DNA of 64,000 bases from Acidobacteriota bacterium (lineage in GTDB: Bacteria; Acidobacteriota; Holophagae; Holophagales; Holophagaceae), in the NCBI GenBank assembly GCA_005788175.1, contig SXYX01000006.1, positions 36,019-100,018 of the forward strand. Reading direction: 5' to 3'. The position numbers and the translations under genes are program-made. Under the pieces are notes generated by a model. That model was not told where the DNA came from. It was given only the letters and a program-made list of their open reading frames with translations, and did not search any database. This document shows positions 28,032 through 37,147 of this stretch, piece by piece (the stretch's first letter is position 1; each line of letters opens with the position of its first letter).

Positions 28032-28693
28032 CGAGCGTCTTCAATAAAATCTAGTAAGTGGCCAGATTTTTCTGCTTTAGTTCTTAAGTATTTGGAATTT
28101 TCGGGATTAGTTTTGGCTTGATGAGGTATGCGCTCTACATCTATGCCATATTCTTGGAGTGCAGATATCTTTTTCGGGTTATTGGTCATCAAGGCGATAC
28201 GATTGATACCGAAAAACCTTAAGATCTCGATTGCTGCGTGATACAAGCGGAGATCATCAGGGAAACCTAAAGCGAGATTTGCATCTACGGTGTCTAATCC
28301 TTGCTCCTGAAGGGCATAGGCTTTAAGTTTATTTACTAAGCCAATGCCTCGGCCTTCCTGGCGCAGATATATGACAATGCCATTTTTCTCACTAATGGAT
28401 TTGAGTCCTAAATTCAATTGGTGACTGCAGTCACAACGCAAACTTCCCAGTACTTCTCCTGTCCAGCACTCACTGTGAATTCGAACAAGTATCCTTTCTC
28501 TTGCGTCAATATCTCCATGGACGATAGCTAAATGATCCTGTGAGGTTTTGTACTCAGAAAAAGCATAAACAGTAAATTCCCCAGAACGTGTGGGGATATT
28601 TGCTTTAACTATGAATGGTACGGTATCACTAGAGAGAATTTTAAGCATTTCTAGTTTCTTTACCATAAAATTATTATTCTCCCTCCTAGACAT
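28028..28693 (-). CDS. ribA: GTP cyclohydrolase II
   Basis: Opens GTP to start riboflavin synthesis. The 221-residue protein is the stand-alone form without a fused RibB domain. The zinc-binding cysteines appear in ECWTGEVLGSLRCDC near residues 75-90, and the catalytic region is LRQEGRGIGLVNKLKAY with VDANLALGFPDDLR after it. It starts with the ATG at 28693, two bases after the nrnA stop (TAGTATG), so it is likely coupled to nrnA. An internal ATG at codon 10 is another possible start. Confidence 0.95.
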   Translation of the reverse strand: MSRRENNNFMVKKLEMLKILSSDTVPFIVKANIPTRSGEFTVYAFSEYKTSQDHLAIVHGDIDARERILVRIHSECWTGEVLGSLRCDCSHQLNLGLKSISEKNGIVIYLRQEGRGIGLVNKLKAYALQEQGLDTVDANLALGFPDDLRLYHAAIEILRFFGINRIALMTNNPKKISALQEYGIDVERIPHQAKTNPENSKYLRTKAEKSGHLLDFIEDAR

Positions 28694-28694
28694 A

Positions 28695-29675
28695 CTAATT
28701 CAATTGGGAGAATATGGTCTCGCTCAAATCTCGACGGAGTTGTTTAATTGTCATCTGGACCTTGGCCCCTGCGGCTAGACGATGCCCTCCCCCGTTGTAC
28801 ATTTGACATATTTTATGGACATCAACTTTTTCTCTGCTTCGAAGAGAGATTTTAGTAGTGCCTTCTTCAAGTTCAATAAGCAATACACTAACTTCAACCG
28901 TTGGGATTCGCATGGGCTGCTGAACTAATTCATCTAAGTCCTCATAACCTGACTGTGTCATTTTAAAATCTTCTAATTCCACATCAATAATTGCTACACG
29001 ATCTTGGTATAAGAGGTCCATTTTTTGTAAAACTCTCGACCAAAGCTTTATTTTGAAGTGGGAGTCGCGATGGTAGAGATATTGATAAGTTTTAGGAGGC
29101 TCGGCACCTTGCTCGATTAGAAAAGAAGCGATTTGATGTATCTCAGGAGTGGCATTAGAAAATCTAAAATTACCCGTATCCGCCACAATACCAAGATAAA
29201 GAGCGGGAGCAATGTGTTTCCAAGGCCCTTTATATTCCTGTTTAATTAATCGAAAAATCAATTGCGCAGAGGCACTTGCACGCGGGTCAGTGAATTCGAA
29301 GTCAAATCCCTGAGGTGCCTCTTTCAAATGGTGATCAATGCATGCTTTGACGGCCAGACTAGACTGAAAGACGGGATATAAGGCGCCTAACCTTCTAGGA
29401 TCTGAAGCGTCAACTAGTATCCAACACTTGGCTTGACCTAAAAACTTATCGTGTTCTTCGGGACAGTACACCTCAATAACACTCTCTTCACTAAACCAGT
29501 CCCGAGAACCTCCTATAGATGGGGTAACCAAGATACGTGCCTGTTTGCCCAAAGAAAGAAGGAAGTATTTCAATGCAACCATGGATCCAAGACCGTCTCC
29601 ATCTGGATTTTCATGCGTAGTAAGAACAAAGTTGTCATGTGTTTGAATAAATTGATACAAATTTGAAATTTTCAT
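28695..29675 (-). CDS. nrnA: NrnA-type DHH phosphoesterase (nanoRNase/pAp phosphatase)
   Basis: A DHH/DHHA1 phosphoesterase of the NrnA group, which degrades short RNAs and dephosphorylates pAp. The metal-site motifs are TTHENPDGDGLGS (about residues 19-31), DASDPRRLG, IDHHLKEAP and VADTGNFRFSN; the C-terminal DHHA1 part carries YNGGGHRLAAGAKV. At 326 residues it is normal length. It lies between add and ribA with 4- and 1-base gaps, so all three are one operon; pAp and short-RNA recycling fits a nucleotide-salvage context. Confidence 0.9.
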   Translation of the reverse strand: MKISNLYQFIQTHDNFVLTTHENPDGDGLGSMVALKYFLLSLGKQARILVTPSIGGSRDWFSEESVIEVYCPEEHDKFLGQAKCWILVDASDPRRLGALYPVFQSSLAVKACIDHHLKEAPQGFDFEFTDPRASASAQLIFRLIKQEYKGPWKHIAPALYLGIVADTGNFRFSNATPEIHQIASFLIEQGAEPPKTYQYLYHRDSHFKIKLWSRVLQKMDLLYQDRVAIIDVELEDFKMTQSGYEDLDELVQQPMRIPTVEVSVLLIELEEGTTKISLRSREKVDVHKICQMYNGGGHRLAAGAKVQMTIKQLRRDLSETIFSQLN

Positions 29676-29679
29676 TGTG

Positions 29680-30747
29680 TTAAAGTTGCTCTTTTTTTGA
29701 TTCTAAACTATCTGGTTTAAAATTTTTCAGTTCCGTTACGATGTCGGCAAGCATGCGCCGCTTTTGATCATATGGGAGAAAAGAGCTCTTGAATCCCATG
29801 ATGATAACTTCTTTAATCTCATCTAAAGTAAAATTTAACTCTTTGTGGATGAGATAAAATTCATCGGTCATAGTTGTGTTGGTGACAAGCCGATTATCGG
29901 TATTAACTGTGACTCGAAGACCTTGATCAAAAAAAAGTCGAATCGGATGATTTCGGATATCTTTGACCGCCTTGGTTTGTATATTTGATGAGGGGCAACA
30001 CTCAATGGGAATACGGTGATCATTAATATAATTCATCAAATCTCCGTCTTCGACTAATCGAACTCCATGCCCAATGCGATGAGCACCACAAGCGTGAACA
30101 GCTTGATGAATACTCTCGGGACCATAAGCTTCACCTGCGTGTAATGTGCAATTAATATTGTTTTGTAATACACGACTAAAGGCTTCTCGGTGTTTTTTTG
30201 CCGGAAAATTCTCTTCGGCACCTGCGAGATCAAAACCTACAACGCCTTTATTCTTGAAAGCAACAGCAAGGTCCGCAAGTTTTAGCGAGATATCCGGGGA
30301 GATATGGCGGATACCACATATAATTACTCCCGTCTTAATTGGGTATTTTTTTTCTGCAGCTCGTAATCCGTCAATTACTGTTTGAACGATTGCCGTGAGT
30401 GAAAGTCCTTTTTCTTGATGTAGCATAGGGCAATAACGAACTTCGAGATATCGTACATTTTCCTTAGCCGAATCCTCAGCGAGTTCATAGGCGGTCCTGA
30501 AGAGTGCTTGCTCGGTTTGCATCACTTTTAATGTGATATCGAATGATTTAAGGTATTCAATAAGGCTTTTACAGTCGTCACCAACCTGAACTAAGGGCGC
30601 AAGTGTATCTGGGGTCATTCCTGGGAGAGCAATGCCTTGAATTAGAGCAAGGTCTATTATGGTCTGCAGCCTTAAAGAACCATCCAAATGAACATGGAGA
30701 TCCGTTTTGGGCAGTCGTTCAATGTCATTTCTAGTTAGCTGTGCCAT
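29680..30747 (-). CDS. add: Adenosine deaminase
   Basis: Converts adenosine to inosine in purine salvage. Zinc ligands are seen in KTDLHVHLDGSLR (His-X-His), LHAGEAYGPESI (His/Glu) and GHGVRL. The last motif reads NTDNR: the metal-binding Asp is present, and the neighbouring position is Asn where many other family members have Asp. I have seen this NTDNR form in several bacterial sequences of this group, so I do not read it as a loss. At 355 residues it is full length and is the first gene of the add-nrnA-ribA run. Confidence 0.93.
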   Translation of the reverse strand: MAQLTRNDIERLPKTDLHVHLDGSLRLQTIIDLALIQGIALPGMTPDTLAPLVQVGDDCKSLIEYLKSFDITLKVMQTEQALFRTAYELAEDSAKENVRYLEVRYCPMLHQEKGLSLTAIVQTVIDGLRAAEKKYPIKTGVIICGIRHISPDISLKLADLAVAFKNKGVVGFDLAGAEENFPAKKHREAFSRVLQNNINCTLHAGEAYGPESIHQAVHACGAHRIGHGVRLVEDGDLMNYINDHRIPIECCPSSNIQTKAVKDIRNHPIRLFFDQGLRVTVNTDNRLVTNTTMTDEFYLIHKELNFTLDEIKEVIIMGFKSSFLPYDQKRRMLADIVTELKNFKPDSLESKKEQL

Positions 30748-30817
30748 AGATCAGCATAACAACTATACGCTAGATATTCTAGTCTATTAAGCCATTCTTC
30801 TTATTGAATACTCTGAA

Positions 30818-31345
30818 CTATGCTTTTAGGCGTGAGATTTTTTTTGAGAGATCCGACTGTGTTGATTCTACTGATCGACAATCAACACAGATACCAAATA
30901 TTTGGTGACTGTGATGCATGGGGATGAATTTATAATGATGACAAATCGAATCTTGTAATTTTTCAAGATCAGCTCGATAGAATTCAATAACTTTTTTACA
31001 TTCAATACAAATTAAATGGTCATGGTGTTCATTTTGATGAACTATCTCATAATTAGCATGGTCTTGGCCAAAGGAACTCTTTCTCACTAGCCCACACTGC
31101 ACCAACAAATCTAAGGTTCGATAAACAGTACCCCTTGAAATGCTCTGATCCTTATTTTTAAGACGTAGGTATAAATCATCTGCATCGATATGTTGATTCC
31201 AATAGACCAAAAAGTGTAGAAGCAGTCTCCGTTGCTCAGTTACTTTTAAATCTTGGGCTTTGAGAAAAGCTTGAAATTTTAACCATAACTGGCTGAACTC
31301 TTCTTGCCTGATTTTACTTTTGGTAGTCATCGCCCCTAACGCCAT
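30818..31345 (-). CDS. fur: Fur family transcriptional regulator
   Basis: A 175-residue metal-responsive repressor of the Fur/PerR/Zur family. The winged-helix part carries VTEQRRLLLHFLVYWNQHIDADDLY and ISRGTVYRTLDLLVQCGLVR; the dimer domain has HHDHLICIECKKV and CVDCRSV with two CXXC pairs that bind structural zinc. Iron, zinc or peroxide sensing cannot be told apart from sequence. The ATG follows the stop of the upstream peptidase gene directly (TAAATG), so it is part of an MFS-peptidase-fur operon; another start is the ATG at 31330. Confidence 0.9.
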   Translation of the reverse strand: MALGAMTTKSKIRQEEFSQLWLKFQAFLKAQDLKVTEQRRLLLHFLVYWNQHIDADDLYLRLKNKDQSISRGTVYRTLDLLVQCGLVRKSSFGQDHANYEIVHQNEHHDHLICIECKKVIEFYRADLEKLQDSICHHYKFIPMHHSHQIFGICVDCRSVESTQSDLSKKISRLKA

Positions 31346-32758
31346 TTAATCTTTAGATTTAAGGAATTTTTCAATTTCTTTAATGCTTCGGGGTAGTTTC
31401 TCTGATAGATTTTGATACCCTGCAGGTGTAACAAGCAGATCGTCCTCGATCCGAACTCCAATACCATGCCACTTTTCGTCGATACCCGGTGATCCAATGG
31501 GGATATAAAGCCCCGGCTCAACGGTCAAGACCATGCCCGCTTCGAGGATGCGACCATTCGGATGAGAGCCTTGCAGATCAAGATATGAACCCGTGTCATG
31601 AACATCCATACCTAACCAATGAGATGTTCCATGCATCGTGATATTAGCCCAGGCACGTGAAATAAAAACAGCTTCCTTATCGCCTTTCAATATTCCTAGG
31701 TCAACTAATCCATCGCTTATGTATCGCATAGCGGCTATGTGACCATCGCGAATACGTGCCCCTGGCTTGACTGTTAGAAAGGCTGCTTCTTGAGCGCCCA
31801 AGACTAAGCGATAAATTTGAGCCTGCTCATCTGAATAGGTCCCATCAACTGGCCAAGTTCTTGTAATATCTGCCGTATAAAAGCCAATTTCAGCGCCTGC
31901 ATCCATCAGAAAGAGTTGATCCCGAGAAATTTTTTTATCATTTTCTATGTAATGAAGAGTGCACGCATTTCCATGGGATCCAGCGATGGTGTCATAGCCT
32001 AAAAATCGAGCTCCCAAGGAGCGAACACGCCCCTGAAATGCTCCAGCTACCTGGCCTTCATTGGTTGCATTAAGTGATCGCTTCATGGCTACAAAATGCC
32101 CTTCGATAGTAGCGTCGACAGCTTTTTGGATCATCTCAATTTCGATCGGCTGCTTTATGAGCCTCATCTCTCCTACTAAGTTTCGACCATCAACAAGAAT
32201 TTTTTTCATACCTGCTGATGAATTATCTGAACCCAATGGATATACTATATCGAGAATTTTCTTTCTAAATTCATCATCAAAATTATTAATAAAAACAATG
32301 CGCTTGGCATCACGAATAGCTTTTTGAATCACCTTGTCGGCCTCAGGAAAGCGTTCAGCCCTATCTGCTCCAAGAGCTAGCGCTCCATTGACTCCCAGAC
32401 GCGCGCCATCGTATCGTTCGCGACGAGCATCTCCTGCGCGTACAAGCAGAGTGTAAGGTTTATCGCTATCAGTATTTATAAGAGCTACTGACTCAGCCTC
32501 CTCGACTCCTGTTAAATAATAAAAATCGGAATCTTGACGATATGCATGAGTTGTGTCCCCATTCCGAAACTGTAACGGCATCGATTTGATAACAGCCAAA
32601 GTGCCTGGCCCCATTTTTTTAAGTTCTTGAATAAGTCGCTGGCGATTACCTGCAAAAAAACTTATGGGTAAACGATCACCATGAAATTCATAACGTTTTT
32701 GACTGAAAATCGGGAGAGCCAAAAAGATGAGCAAAAACATAATTTTGATATGAAGCAT
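31346..32758 (-). CDS. Secreted Xaa-Pro aminopeptidase (M24B)
   Basis: A 470-residue M24B metallopeptidase that removes N-terminal residues before proline. The N-terminus MLHIKIMFLLIFLALPIFSQ looks like a signal peptide, so it is likely periplasmic, unlike cytosolic PepP. The five metal ligands are in DAGAEIGFYTADITRTWP (two Asp), MHGTSHWLGMDVHD (His), VLTVEPGLYIP (Glu) and GVRIEDDLLV (Glu). It follows an MFS transporter by 26 bases and abuts fur, so peptide or proline use under metal control is possible (inference). Confidence 0.9.
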   Translation of the reverse strand: MLHIKIMFLLIFLALPIFSQKRYEFHGDRLPISFFAGNRQRLIQELKKMGPGTLAVIKSMPLQFRNGDTTHAYRQDSDFYYLTGVEEAESVALINTDSDKPYTLLVRAGDARRERYDGARLGVNGALALGADRAERFPEADKVIQKAIRDAKRIVFINNFDDEFRKKILDIVYPLGSDNSSAGMKKILVDGRNLVGEMRLIKQPIEIEMIQKAVDATIEGHFVAMKRSLNATNEGQVAGAFQGRVRSLGARFLGYDTIAGSHGNACTLHYIENDKKISRDQLFLMDAGAEIGFYTADITRTWPVDGTYSDEQAQIYRLVLGAQEAAFLTVKPGARIRDGHIAAMRYISDGLVDLGILKGDKEAVFISRAWANITMHGTSHWLGMDVHDTGSYLDLQGSHPNGRILEAGMVLTVEPGLYIPIGSPGIDEKWHGIGVRIEDDLLVTPAGYQNLSEKLPRSIKEIEKFLKSKD

Positions 32759-32784
32759 AATTCCCCAAGAAGATAAAGATATAA

Positions 32785-33966
32785 CTAGTTTAATCTCGGT
32801 TTAGCCCTTAATTGATAACTGAAAATTAAAAGGCCAATACAGAGAAGGCTAAGAAATCCGAGGCTTAGCTTGAGGCCAAGGGGTCCGATGAGAATCCCCC
32901 CTATAAGAGATCCCACAAACATTCCGGCAGAATAACTAAAACTAAGGTATGAAAATCCAGATGCAAAAGCACGACTACCCATATTTTCTACTTCCGCTGC
33001 AACACCAGGACTACAAGGAGAAATGATAAAAGTCGTTGTTAAGCCAATGGCTCCCAAAAGATACGCCATGGCTAGAGGACTCAACATCCATGGAGGGAGT
33101 ACGATAAGGATTGTCATGGCAAAAAGACCGAAACGCAGCACATTAGCTCGCCCAATACGATCGGTTAAAGAGCCAATAATTGGTGAAGTTAATGCGTGCA
33201 TCAGGGCTAATAGACCAAAAATCAAACCAATCTCTTTGGGTGTTAGTGAAAATTGACGATCTAAATAGACTGGAAGAGTACTTTCTAAAAATGTTAAAAG
33301 CGTCGTAGCGAGCATCATGGCCAGCAAAAAGATTCGTACTGGCCGATGGGCTAGAAATTGACGAAATGGAATATTCTTTGGTCTTTCTATAGTTGGAATA
33401 TCCTTTACAAAAAATAGACGACCTATCGTATCGATAACAATAAGAATGATGCCAAGGTAGAAAGGGCTCTGATAGGAAAAATGAGTCACTAAATAACCAG
33501 CAATGGTCGGACCCAGAAGAACACCAAGATTTGCTCCCATAAAAGTAAATCCCAAAGCTTTCCCTCTTTGTTCATTCGGGAAATGGTCTGCAATTAGTGC
33601 CATACCTGGAACCCAAGTCAATGCTCCAGCTGCACCTTGAAGAGTTCGTGCGATGAGTAACCATACAAAATTCGAACTCCAGGCAAAAAGAGCGGTCGAA
33701 ATGATGAGTCCAAAGAGCCCCCAAAGCATCGGTTTTTTGGGGCCGTAACGATTTGTTAGGCGACCAGCAGGATAAGTAGCTACTAATAGGGCTAAGGCAT
33801 AACTACCAAAAAGAACTCCTATTTCAAAAGAGGTGAAACCTAAATTGTTGGCATAGTAGGGTAACAAGGGAACTAAAAAATAATAAAGAAGCGTATCAAT
33901 ATGAAACGCTAAAAAAGTTACGATAAGAGCACGGTATTTAGGAGGCATCTGAACACTAATATTCAC
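32785..33966 (-). CDS. MFS transporter, drug:H+ antiporter-like
   Basis: A 393-residue integral-membrane protein with about 12 membrane helices. Motif A of the major facilitator family is seen as GRLTNRYGPKKPMLWG near residues 68-83, and LTDRIGRANVLRFG in the second half. The sequence resembles DHA1 multidrug or metabolite exporters, but the substrate cannot be read. It is first in the operon with the secreted Xaa-Pro peptidase and fur. A strong terminator of rnpB lies just upstream, so it needs its own promoter. Confidence 0.82.
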   Translation of the reverse strand: MNISVQMPPKYRALIVTFLAFHIDTLLYYFLVPLLPYYANNLGFTSFEIGVLFGSYALALLVATYPAGRLTNRYGPKKPMLWGLFGLIISTALFAWSSNFVWLLIARTLQGAAGALTWVPGMALIADHFPNEQRGKALGFTFMGANLGVLLGPTIAGYLVTHFSYQSPFYLGIILIVIDTIGRLFFVKDIPTIERPKNIPFRQFLAHRPVRIFLLAMMLATTLLTFLESTLPVYLDRQFSLTPKEIGLIFGLLALMHALTSPIIGSLTDRIGRANVLRFGLFAMTILIVLPPWMLSPLAMAYLLGAIGLTTTFIISPCSPGVAAEVENMGSRAFASGFSYLSFSYSAGMFVGSLIGGILIGPLGLKLSLGFLSLLCIGLLIFSYQLRAKPRLN

Positions 33967-33973
33967 ACCTAAT

Positions 33974-34007
33974 TAAAAATGCACAACCCCCCAAAAGGGG
34001 GGTTGTG
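33974..34007 (-). terminator. Intrinsic terminator of RNase P RNA
   Basis: A perfect 11-base stem, CACAACCCCCC (33982-33992), loop AAAA, GGGGGGTTGTG (33997-34007), is followed on the minus strand by GCATTTTTAATT. The stem touches the last bases of the RNase P P1 helix, so termination occurs directly after the mature 3' end. Confidence 0.9.
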
Positions 34008-34361
34008 GTGAATCGTTAAGCCGGATTCTGTCGTGGGACACCATTCCTCTGGGATGATTGTTGCCAATCACCTCTAGCGACCTACCCGCTGACGACATTG
34101 GGACAATGCGGTCTTTTTTCAAAGACGTGCCAGCCTATTTGGTCTTGCTCCATGGAGGGTTTACCGTGCCCGAGCCTGTTACCAGTTTCGGCGGTGAGCT
34201 CTTACCTCACCTTTTCACCCTTACCTCACATCCGAAAATCTGAGGCGGTATATTTTCTGTGGCACTATCCATCGGGTCTCCCCGCCCAGTTGTTAACTGG
34301 TCCATTACCCTACGGAGTCCGGACTTTCCTCTACCGAAATAGCGGTGTCCTGATCCACCTT
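34005..34361 (-). ncRNA. rnpB: RNase P RNA, bacterial class A
   Basis: The catalytic RNA of RNase P, which trims 5' leaders of tRNAs. On the minus strand the conserved 5' core GAGGAAAGTCCGGACTCC is present near 34315-34332, and the 3' core GAATCCGGCTTA near 34015-34026. The P1 helix is formed by GGTGGATC (complement of 34352-34359) with GATTCACC (complement of 34007-34014). Length of about 355 bases suits class A. It lies just after recO, with only about 22 bases between; the promoter probably sits in the recO end (TATTCT at complement 34365-34370 may be the -10). Small open frames here are shadows. Confidence 0.95.
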
Positions 34362-34383
34362 TATAGAATAACAGATTAATGAT

Positions 34384-35127
34384 TTACAAACCGGATGAGC
34401 GAAAAAGTACATCGTAGCATTTAGGTGACACTCCCATTTCCCCTATGAGCCTTTGTCTTAAAAGTCTCGAGATTGTTCTAAATGTTTCAGAATTGAGGTT
34501 TTGCCTTTGAAGAGACATTGGAGTTGCTAATTTTAGATGATTTAAATACTCTTTAGTTTCATTGGGGAGGCCCTCCCCTTTATTAATGGGGTGGCAGCGT
34601 TGACAAAGCCAGCCCATTTCTTCGGAAAGGATCGTGAAAGGTTCGTTAGTCCCCTGGCAGTGACCACAAGTTTTGGGGTCTGGGAGCCAGCCTAGTAAAA
34701 ATAGGACCCAGAATTCAGCATAGGCCAAGATGAGGTCAGCTTCGTCTGGACGGGATTTAAGCCCATCCGTAACCGTTTTAAGAAGACGAAAAAGTCTTGG
34801 ATCCTCAAGTCCTTCTTGGGTCACTCGATCGAAGAGATCAGCTAGGCAACCGACTACTAGATTAGATTCGAGATGTCCGAGTAGCATAGGGGATGAAATC
34901 AATTCACAAGATGTAATTCTCTTTAGGTTTTGATTTTCTTTACCAAATAGAGAAATATTGACTAAATTTAAAGGTTCAAAAGAAGATACCCATCGAGCAG
35001 TAGGTCGCTTAGTTCCTTTTGCAATACCAGAACCACGAGTCCCTCTTTCGGTAATAAATGAAACCAGGGTTTCGTTATCACGATAAACCATCGGTTTAAG
35101 AATTAAAGCATGAAAGGTATCGTACAT
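34384..35127 (-). CDS. recO: DNA repair protein RecO
   Basis: Annealing and RecA-loading mediator of the RecFOR recombination pathway. The 247-residue protein has an N-terminal OB fold (ALILKPMVYRDNETLVSFIT, then GTRGSGIAKG) and a C-terminal zinc site CGHC near residue 152 with CQRCH near 177. It follows the second exbD gene by 36 bases in the same direction, so readthrough from the Ton operon is possible. Length and motifs are normal. Confidence 0.9.
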   Translation of the reverse strand: MYDTFHALILKPMVYRDNETLVSFITERGTRGSGIAKGTKRPTARWVSSFEPLNLVNISLFGKENQNLKRITSCELISSPMLLGHLESNLVVGCLADLFDRVTQEGLEDPRLFRLLKTVTDGLKSRPDEADLILAYAEFWVLFLLGWLPDPKTCGHCQGTNEPFTILSEEMGWLCQRCHPINKGEGLPNETKEYLNHLKLATPMSLQRQNLNSETFRTISRLLRQRLIGEMGVSPKCYDVLFRSSGL

Positions 35128-35163
35128 GCCTTAAGTCTAAAGCGGCAAAGATGAATCTGAGCT

Positions 35164-35634
35164 TTATTTGCGAAGATAACTAATTGGAACTTTAACATCG
35201 CCGCCGTCTAAGCCTTCAAACCTAGGATTTTCCCGCGTTTCTTGCTTTACTCTTTCCCCCGCTAAACGAATGCGGTCTAGGGCATCGACAGCGTATTGAA
35301 AACGTGCATCTTCATCGACCTTCAAGATCACTCTGCGGAGATTAAAAGGTTGCAAGCGAACGACCTGGTAAAGTTGTTCAGCCATATCATTGATTTGGAT
35401 TTCTTTAGTTTGAAGGAAGAATCGCCCTTCGACTGTTACGGAAATCACAATAGGGACTTCCTTCGTCTTCGGCTGATTGACCTGTGTATTAACTTGTGGA
35501 ACAACGACCTTTGCTGCTTTATTTAAGGCAGGAATCATTGCAATAAAGATAATTAAAAGCACCAACATGATGTCGATGAGTGGGGTGACGTTGATGTCAC
35601 TTTTAATCTTACCTCTCGAACTACCTGAATCCAT
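35164..35634 (-). CDS. exbD: ExbD/TolR family protein, second copy
   Basis: Inner-membrane proton-channel partner of ExbB, 156 residues. The single N-terminal membrane helix carries the essential Asp in INVTPLIDIMLVLLIIF (about residues 13-30), and a periplasmic domain follows. It lies 16 bases after the first exbD. Two ExbD proteins beside one ExbB are common in bacteria with many TonB receptors, where they may form mixed dimers. It probably powers TonB for the Oar-type receptor in this window. Confidence 0.9.
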   Translation of the reverse strand: MDSGSSRGKIKSDINVTPLIDIMLVLLIIFIAMIPALNKAAKVVVPQVNTQVNQPKTKEVPIVISVTVEGRFFLQTKEIQINDMAEQLYQVVRLQPFNLRRVILKVDEDARFQYAVDALDRIRLAGERVKQETRENPRFEGLDGGDVKVPISYLRK

Positions 35635-35650
35635 ACAGTACCCCTAAATC

Positions 35651-36154
35651 TTATTTAGAATTAGATTCCTTAAGTCTTGCATCTTCGCCCTCATTCGTTA
35701 CGATGGAGGCTTCATCAGCGCCATTCTTGCGTGCAAGCTGGAAAAGCTTGTTCATGTATTTGAAAGGTATTTCAGCATCGGCTTTAACAAAGATTCTCTT
35801 ATCTTCAAGGCCACTTACACTCTTGTTGATCCAATCACCTAATTCCAAGGCAGAGGCTGGGTTTTCTAAATTAAATTCTTTCTGCCGTGCAGCATTATCA
35901 TCAATGGTAATGGGGCCAGGTCTGAGAAACTCACCATTCGGACCTTTGATCGCCCCGTAGTATACGGTGAGATAAACGGCACCTGATGCCTTATCTACTT
36001 TGGGACTATGTTTAGCCAAAGGTAATTTGACCGAGTTATTAACGGCGGGGGTCACGATGATAAAAATAATTAAGAGAACCAGCATGATATCAACAAGAGG
36101 AGTAACGTTGATATCAGACTTTACGCCCCCTTGACTACCGACTGACATACCCAT
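35651..36154 (-). CDS. exbD: ExbD/TolR family protein, first copy
   Basis: A second ExbD homologue of 167 residues, with the same helix and Asp in INVTPLVDIMLVLLIIF (about 16-32). Its periplasmic domain is different from the downstream copy and contains a GEFLRPGPITIDD insertion and the EDKRIFVKADAEIPFKY stretch. It lies between exbB (about 54 bases) and the other exbD. The divergence between copies suggests they are not a recent duplication. Confidence 0.9.
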   Translation of the reverse strand: MGMSVGSQGGVKSDINVTPLVDIMLVLLIIFIIVTPAVNNSVKLPLAKHSPKVDKASGAVYLTVYYGAIKGPNGEFLRPGPITIDDNAARQKEFNLENPASALELGDWINKSVSGLEDKRIFVKADAEIPFKYMNKLFQLARKNGADEASIVTNEGEDARLKESNSK

Positions 36155-36208
36155 AACGAATCCTTAAAAGTTTTTGTTGCATAAAGATTTTCAAATTTTT
36201 CAGTATCT

Positions 36209-36916
36209 TTAGTTTTCTCGACGAATGAATTCATCAACCATTTGCGATGAGGCACTGTGAATACCCATTACAACTATTTCTTGTTTTCCAGTGAAAAGGT
36301 TATAGATCCAAACAGCAGGAATAGCGACCAAAAGGCCAAGGGCGGTTGCAAATAAAGCCTCGCCAATAGATCCAGCAAGGACATTGATATCTCCAGCACC
36401 GGTACGCTTTAAGTCAGAAAATACCCGCATAATTCCGATAACTGTTCCGAGCAGTCCGATAAAGGGAGCTAATGCACCGATGGTGGCTAAATTAGCGAGT
36501 CCTTTCTTTAGTAATTCGGTAACTTCGGATGTGCCACGATCGATTGCTCGTTGGACGGATTCAATGACATTATGGTTTGGATTTTTCATGCGTAGAGTTA
36601 ATTCGAATTGATAAATATCTAACGCGTGCTTCAGCACGAGGGCAACATGGCTCTTGTTATGAGTCATAGCTGCTTTTTTGGCACCTTCAAAATCACCTTT
36701 TTTCAAGGACTCCATAAATAGCTTAAGAAATTTTCCTGTGGCTTCCTCGCTATCACGATAGGTTACGTAACGTTCCATCGCTACATAAATTTGATATCCC
36801 AAAAGGTAAAAGAGGATGAGGATGAGGATTTGATTGGCAATCGATGCCTCAAGAATGGAATCTACAATAGAGAAACCACCTTCGTCCAACATGCCTAGAG
36901 GTAAAAGAATATTCAT
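36209..36916 (-). CDS. exbB: ExbB/TolQ/MotA family proton channel
   Basis: The 235-residue, three-helix inner-membrane protein that builds the pentameric proton channel with ExbD. Helix 1 is about 27-47; the conserved pore segment is NLATIGALAPFIGLLGTVIGIMRVF and the third helix is EALFATALGLLVAIPAVWIYN. It is followed by two exbD genes and preceded by a small membrane protein gene and tonB, so one operon encodes the complete Ton motor. It could equally serve a TolQR-like role; the adjoining tonB supports the ExbB reading. Confidence 0.92.
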   Translation of the reverse strand: MNILLPLGMLDEGGFSIVDSILEASIANQILILILFYLLGYQIYVAMERYVTYRDSEEATGKFLKLFMESLKKGDFEGAKKAAMTHNKSHVALVLKHALDIYQFELTLRMKNPNHNVIESVQRAIDRGTSEVTELLKKGLANLATIGALAPFIGLLGTVIGIMRVFSDLKRTGAGDINVLAGSIGEALFATALGLLVAIPAVWIYNLFTGKQEIVVMGIHSASSQMVDEFIRREN

Positions 36917-36943
36917 AAAAGTTCCTTTAAAAAAGTTAGAGGG

Positions 36944-37129
36944 TTATTTACGGGGAGAAGAGGAGGGAGAATCGAGAAGAGGCATGATGCGGGAGAGATC
37001 CGCATCTTGAACTAATACATCCTGATTAACTTGGGGCTGAGTAGGTGATACCTTTGGAGCAATGAGCAACAAAAGCCCCATCAGCCCGAAAGCTAAAAGT
37101 GATCCAAATAGATAGCGGCGATTCGTCAT
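36944..37129 (-). CDS. Small single-pass membrane protein in the Ton operon
   Basis: A 61-residue frame with an N-terminal membrane helix (YLFGSLLAFGLMGLLLLIAP, about residues 6-25) and a polar, Pro/Ser-rich tail. I do not recognise a family. It fits snugly between tonB (18 bases) and exbB (27 bases) on the same strand, and the gap would otherwise be long for this operon. No clear ribosome site is seen ahead of the ATG, so it is a candidate. It might be a Ton-complex accessory subunit; that is inference from position only. Confidence 0.55.
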   Translation of the reverse strand: MTNRRYLFGSLLAFGLMGLLLLIAPKVSPTQPQVNQDVLVQDADLSRIMPLLDSPSSSPRK

Positions 37130-37147
37130 AGCATGGGATCCAAGTGG

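Noticed and set aside
29680..30747. NTDNR instead of NTDD in adenosine deaminase taken as a lost active-site residue
   Set aside because: The metal-binding Asp is kept, and the NTDNR form occurs in other bacterial members, so inactivity is not supported.
34058..34379. Open frames of 61 and 93 codons on the plus strand
   Set aside because: They lie wholly inside the antisense of the RNase P RNA and have no protein-like features.
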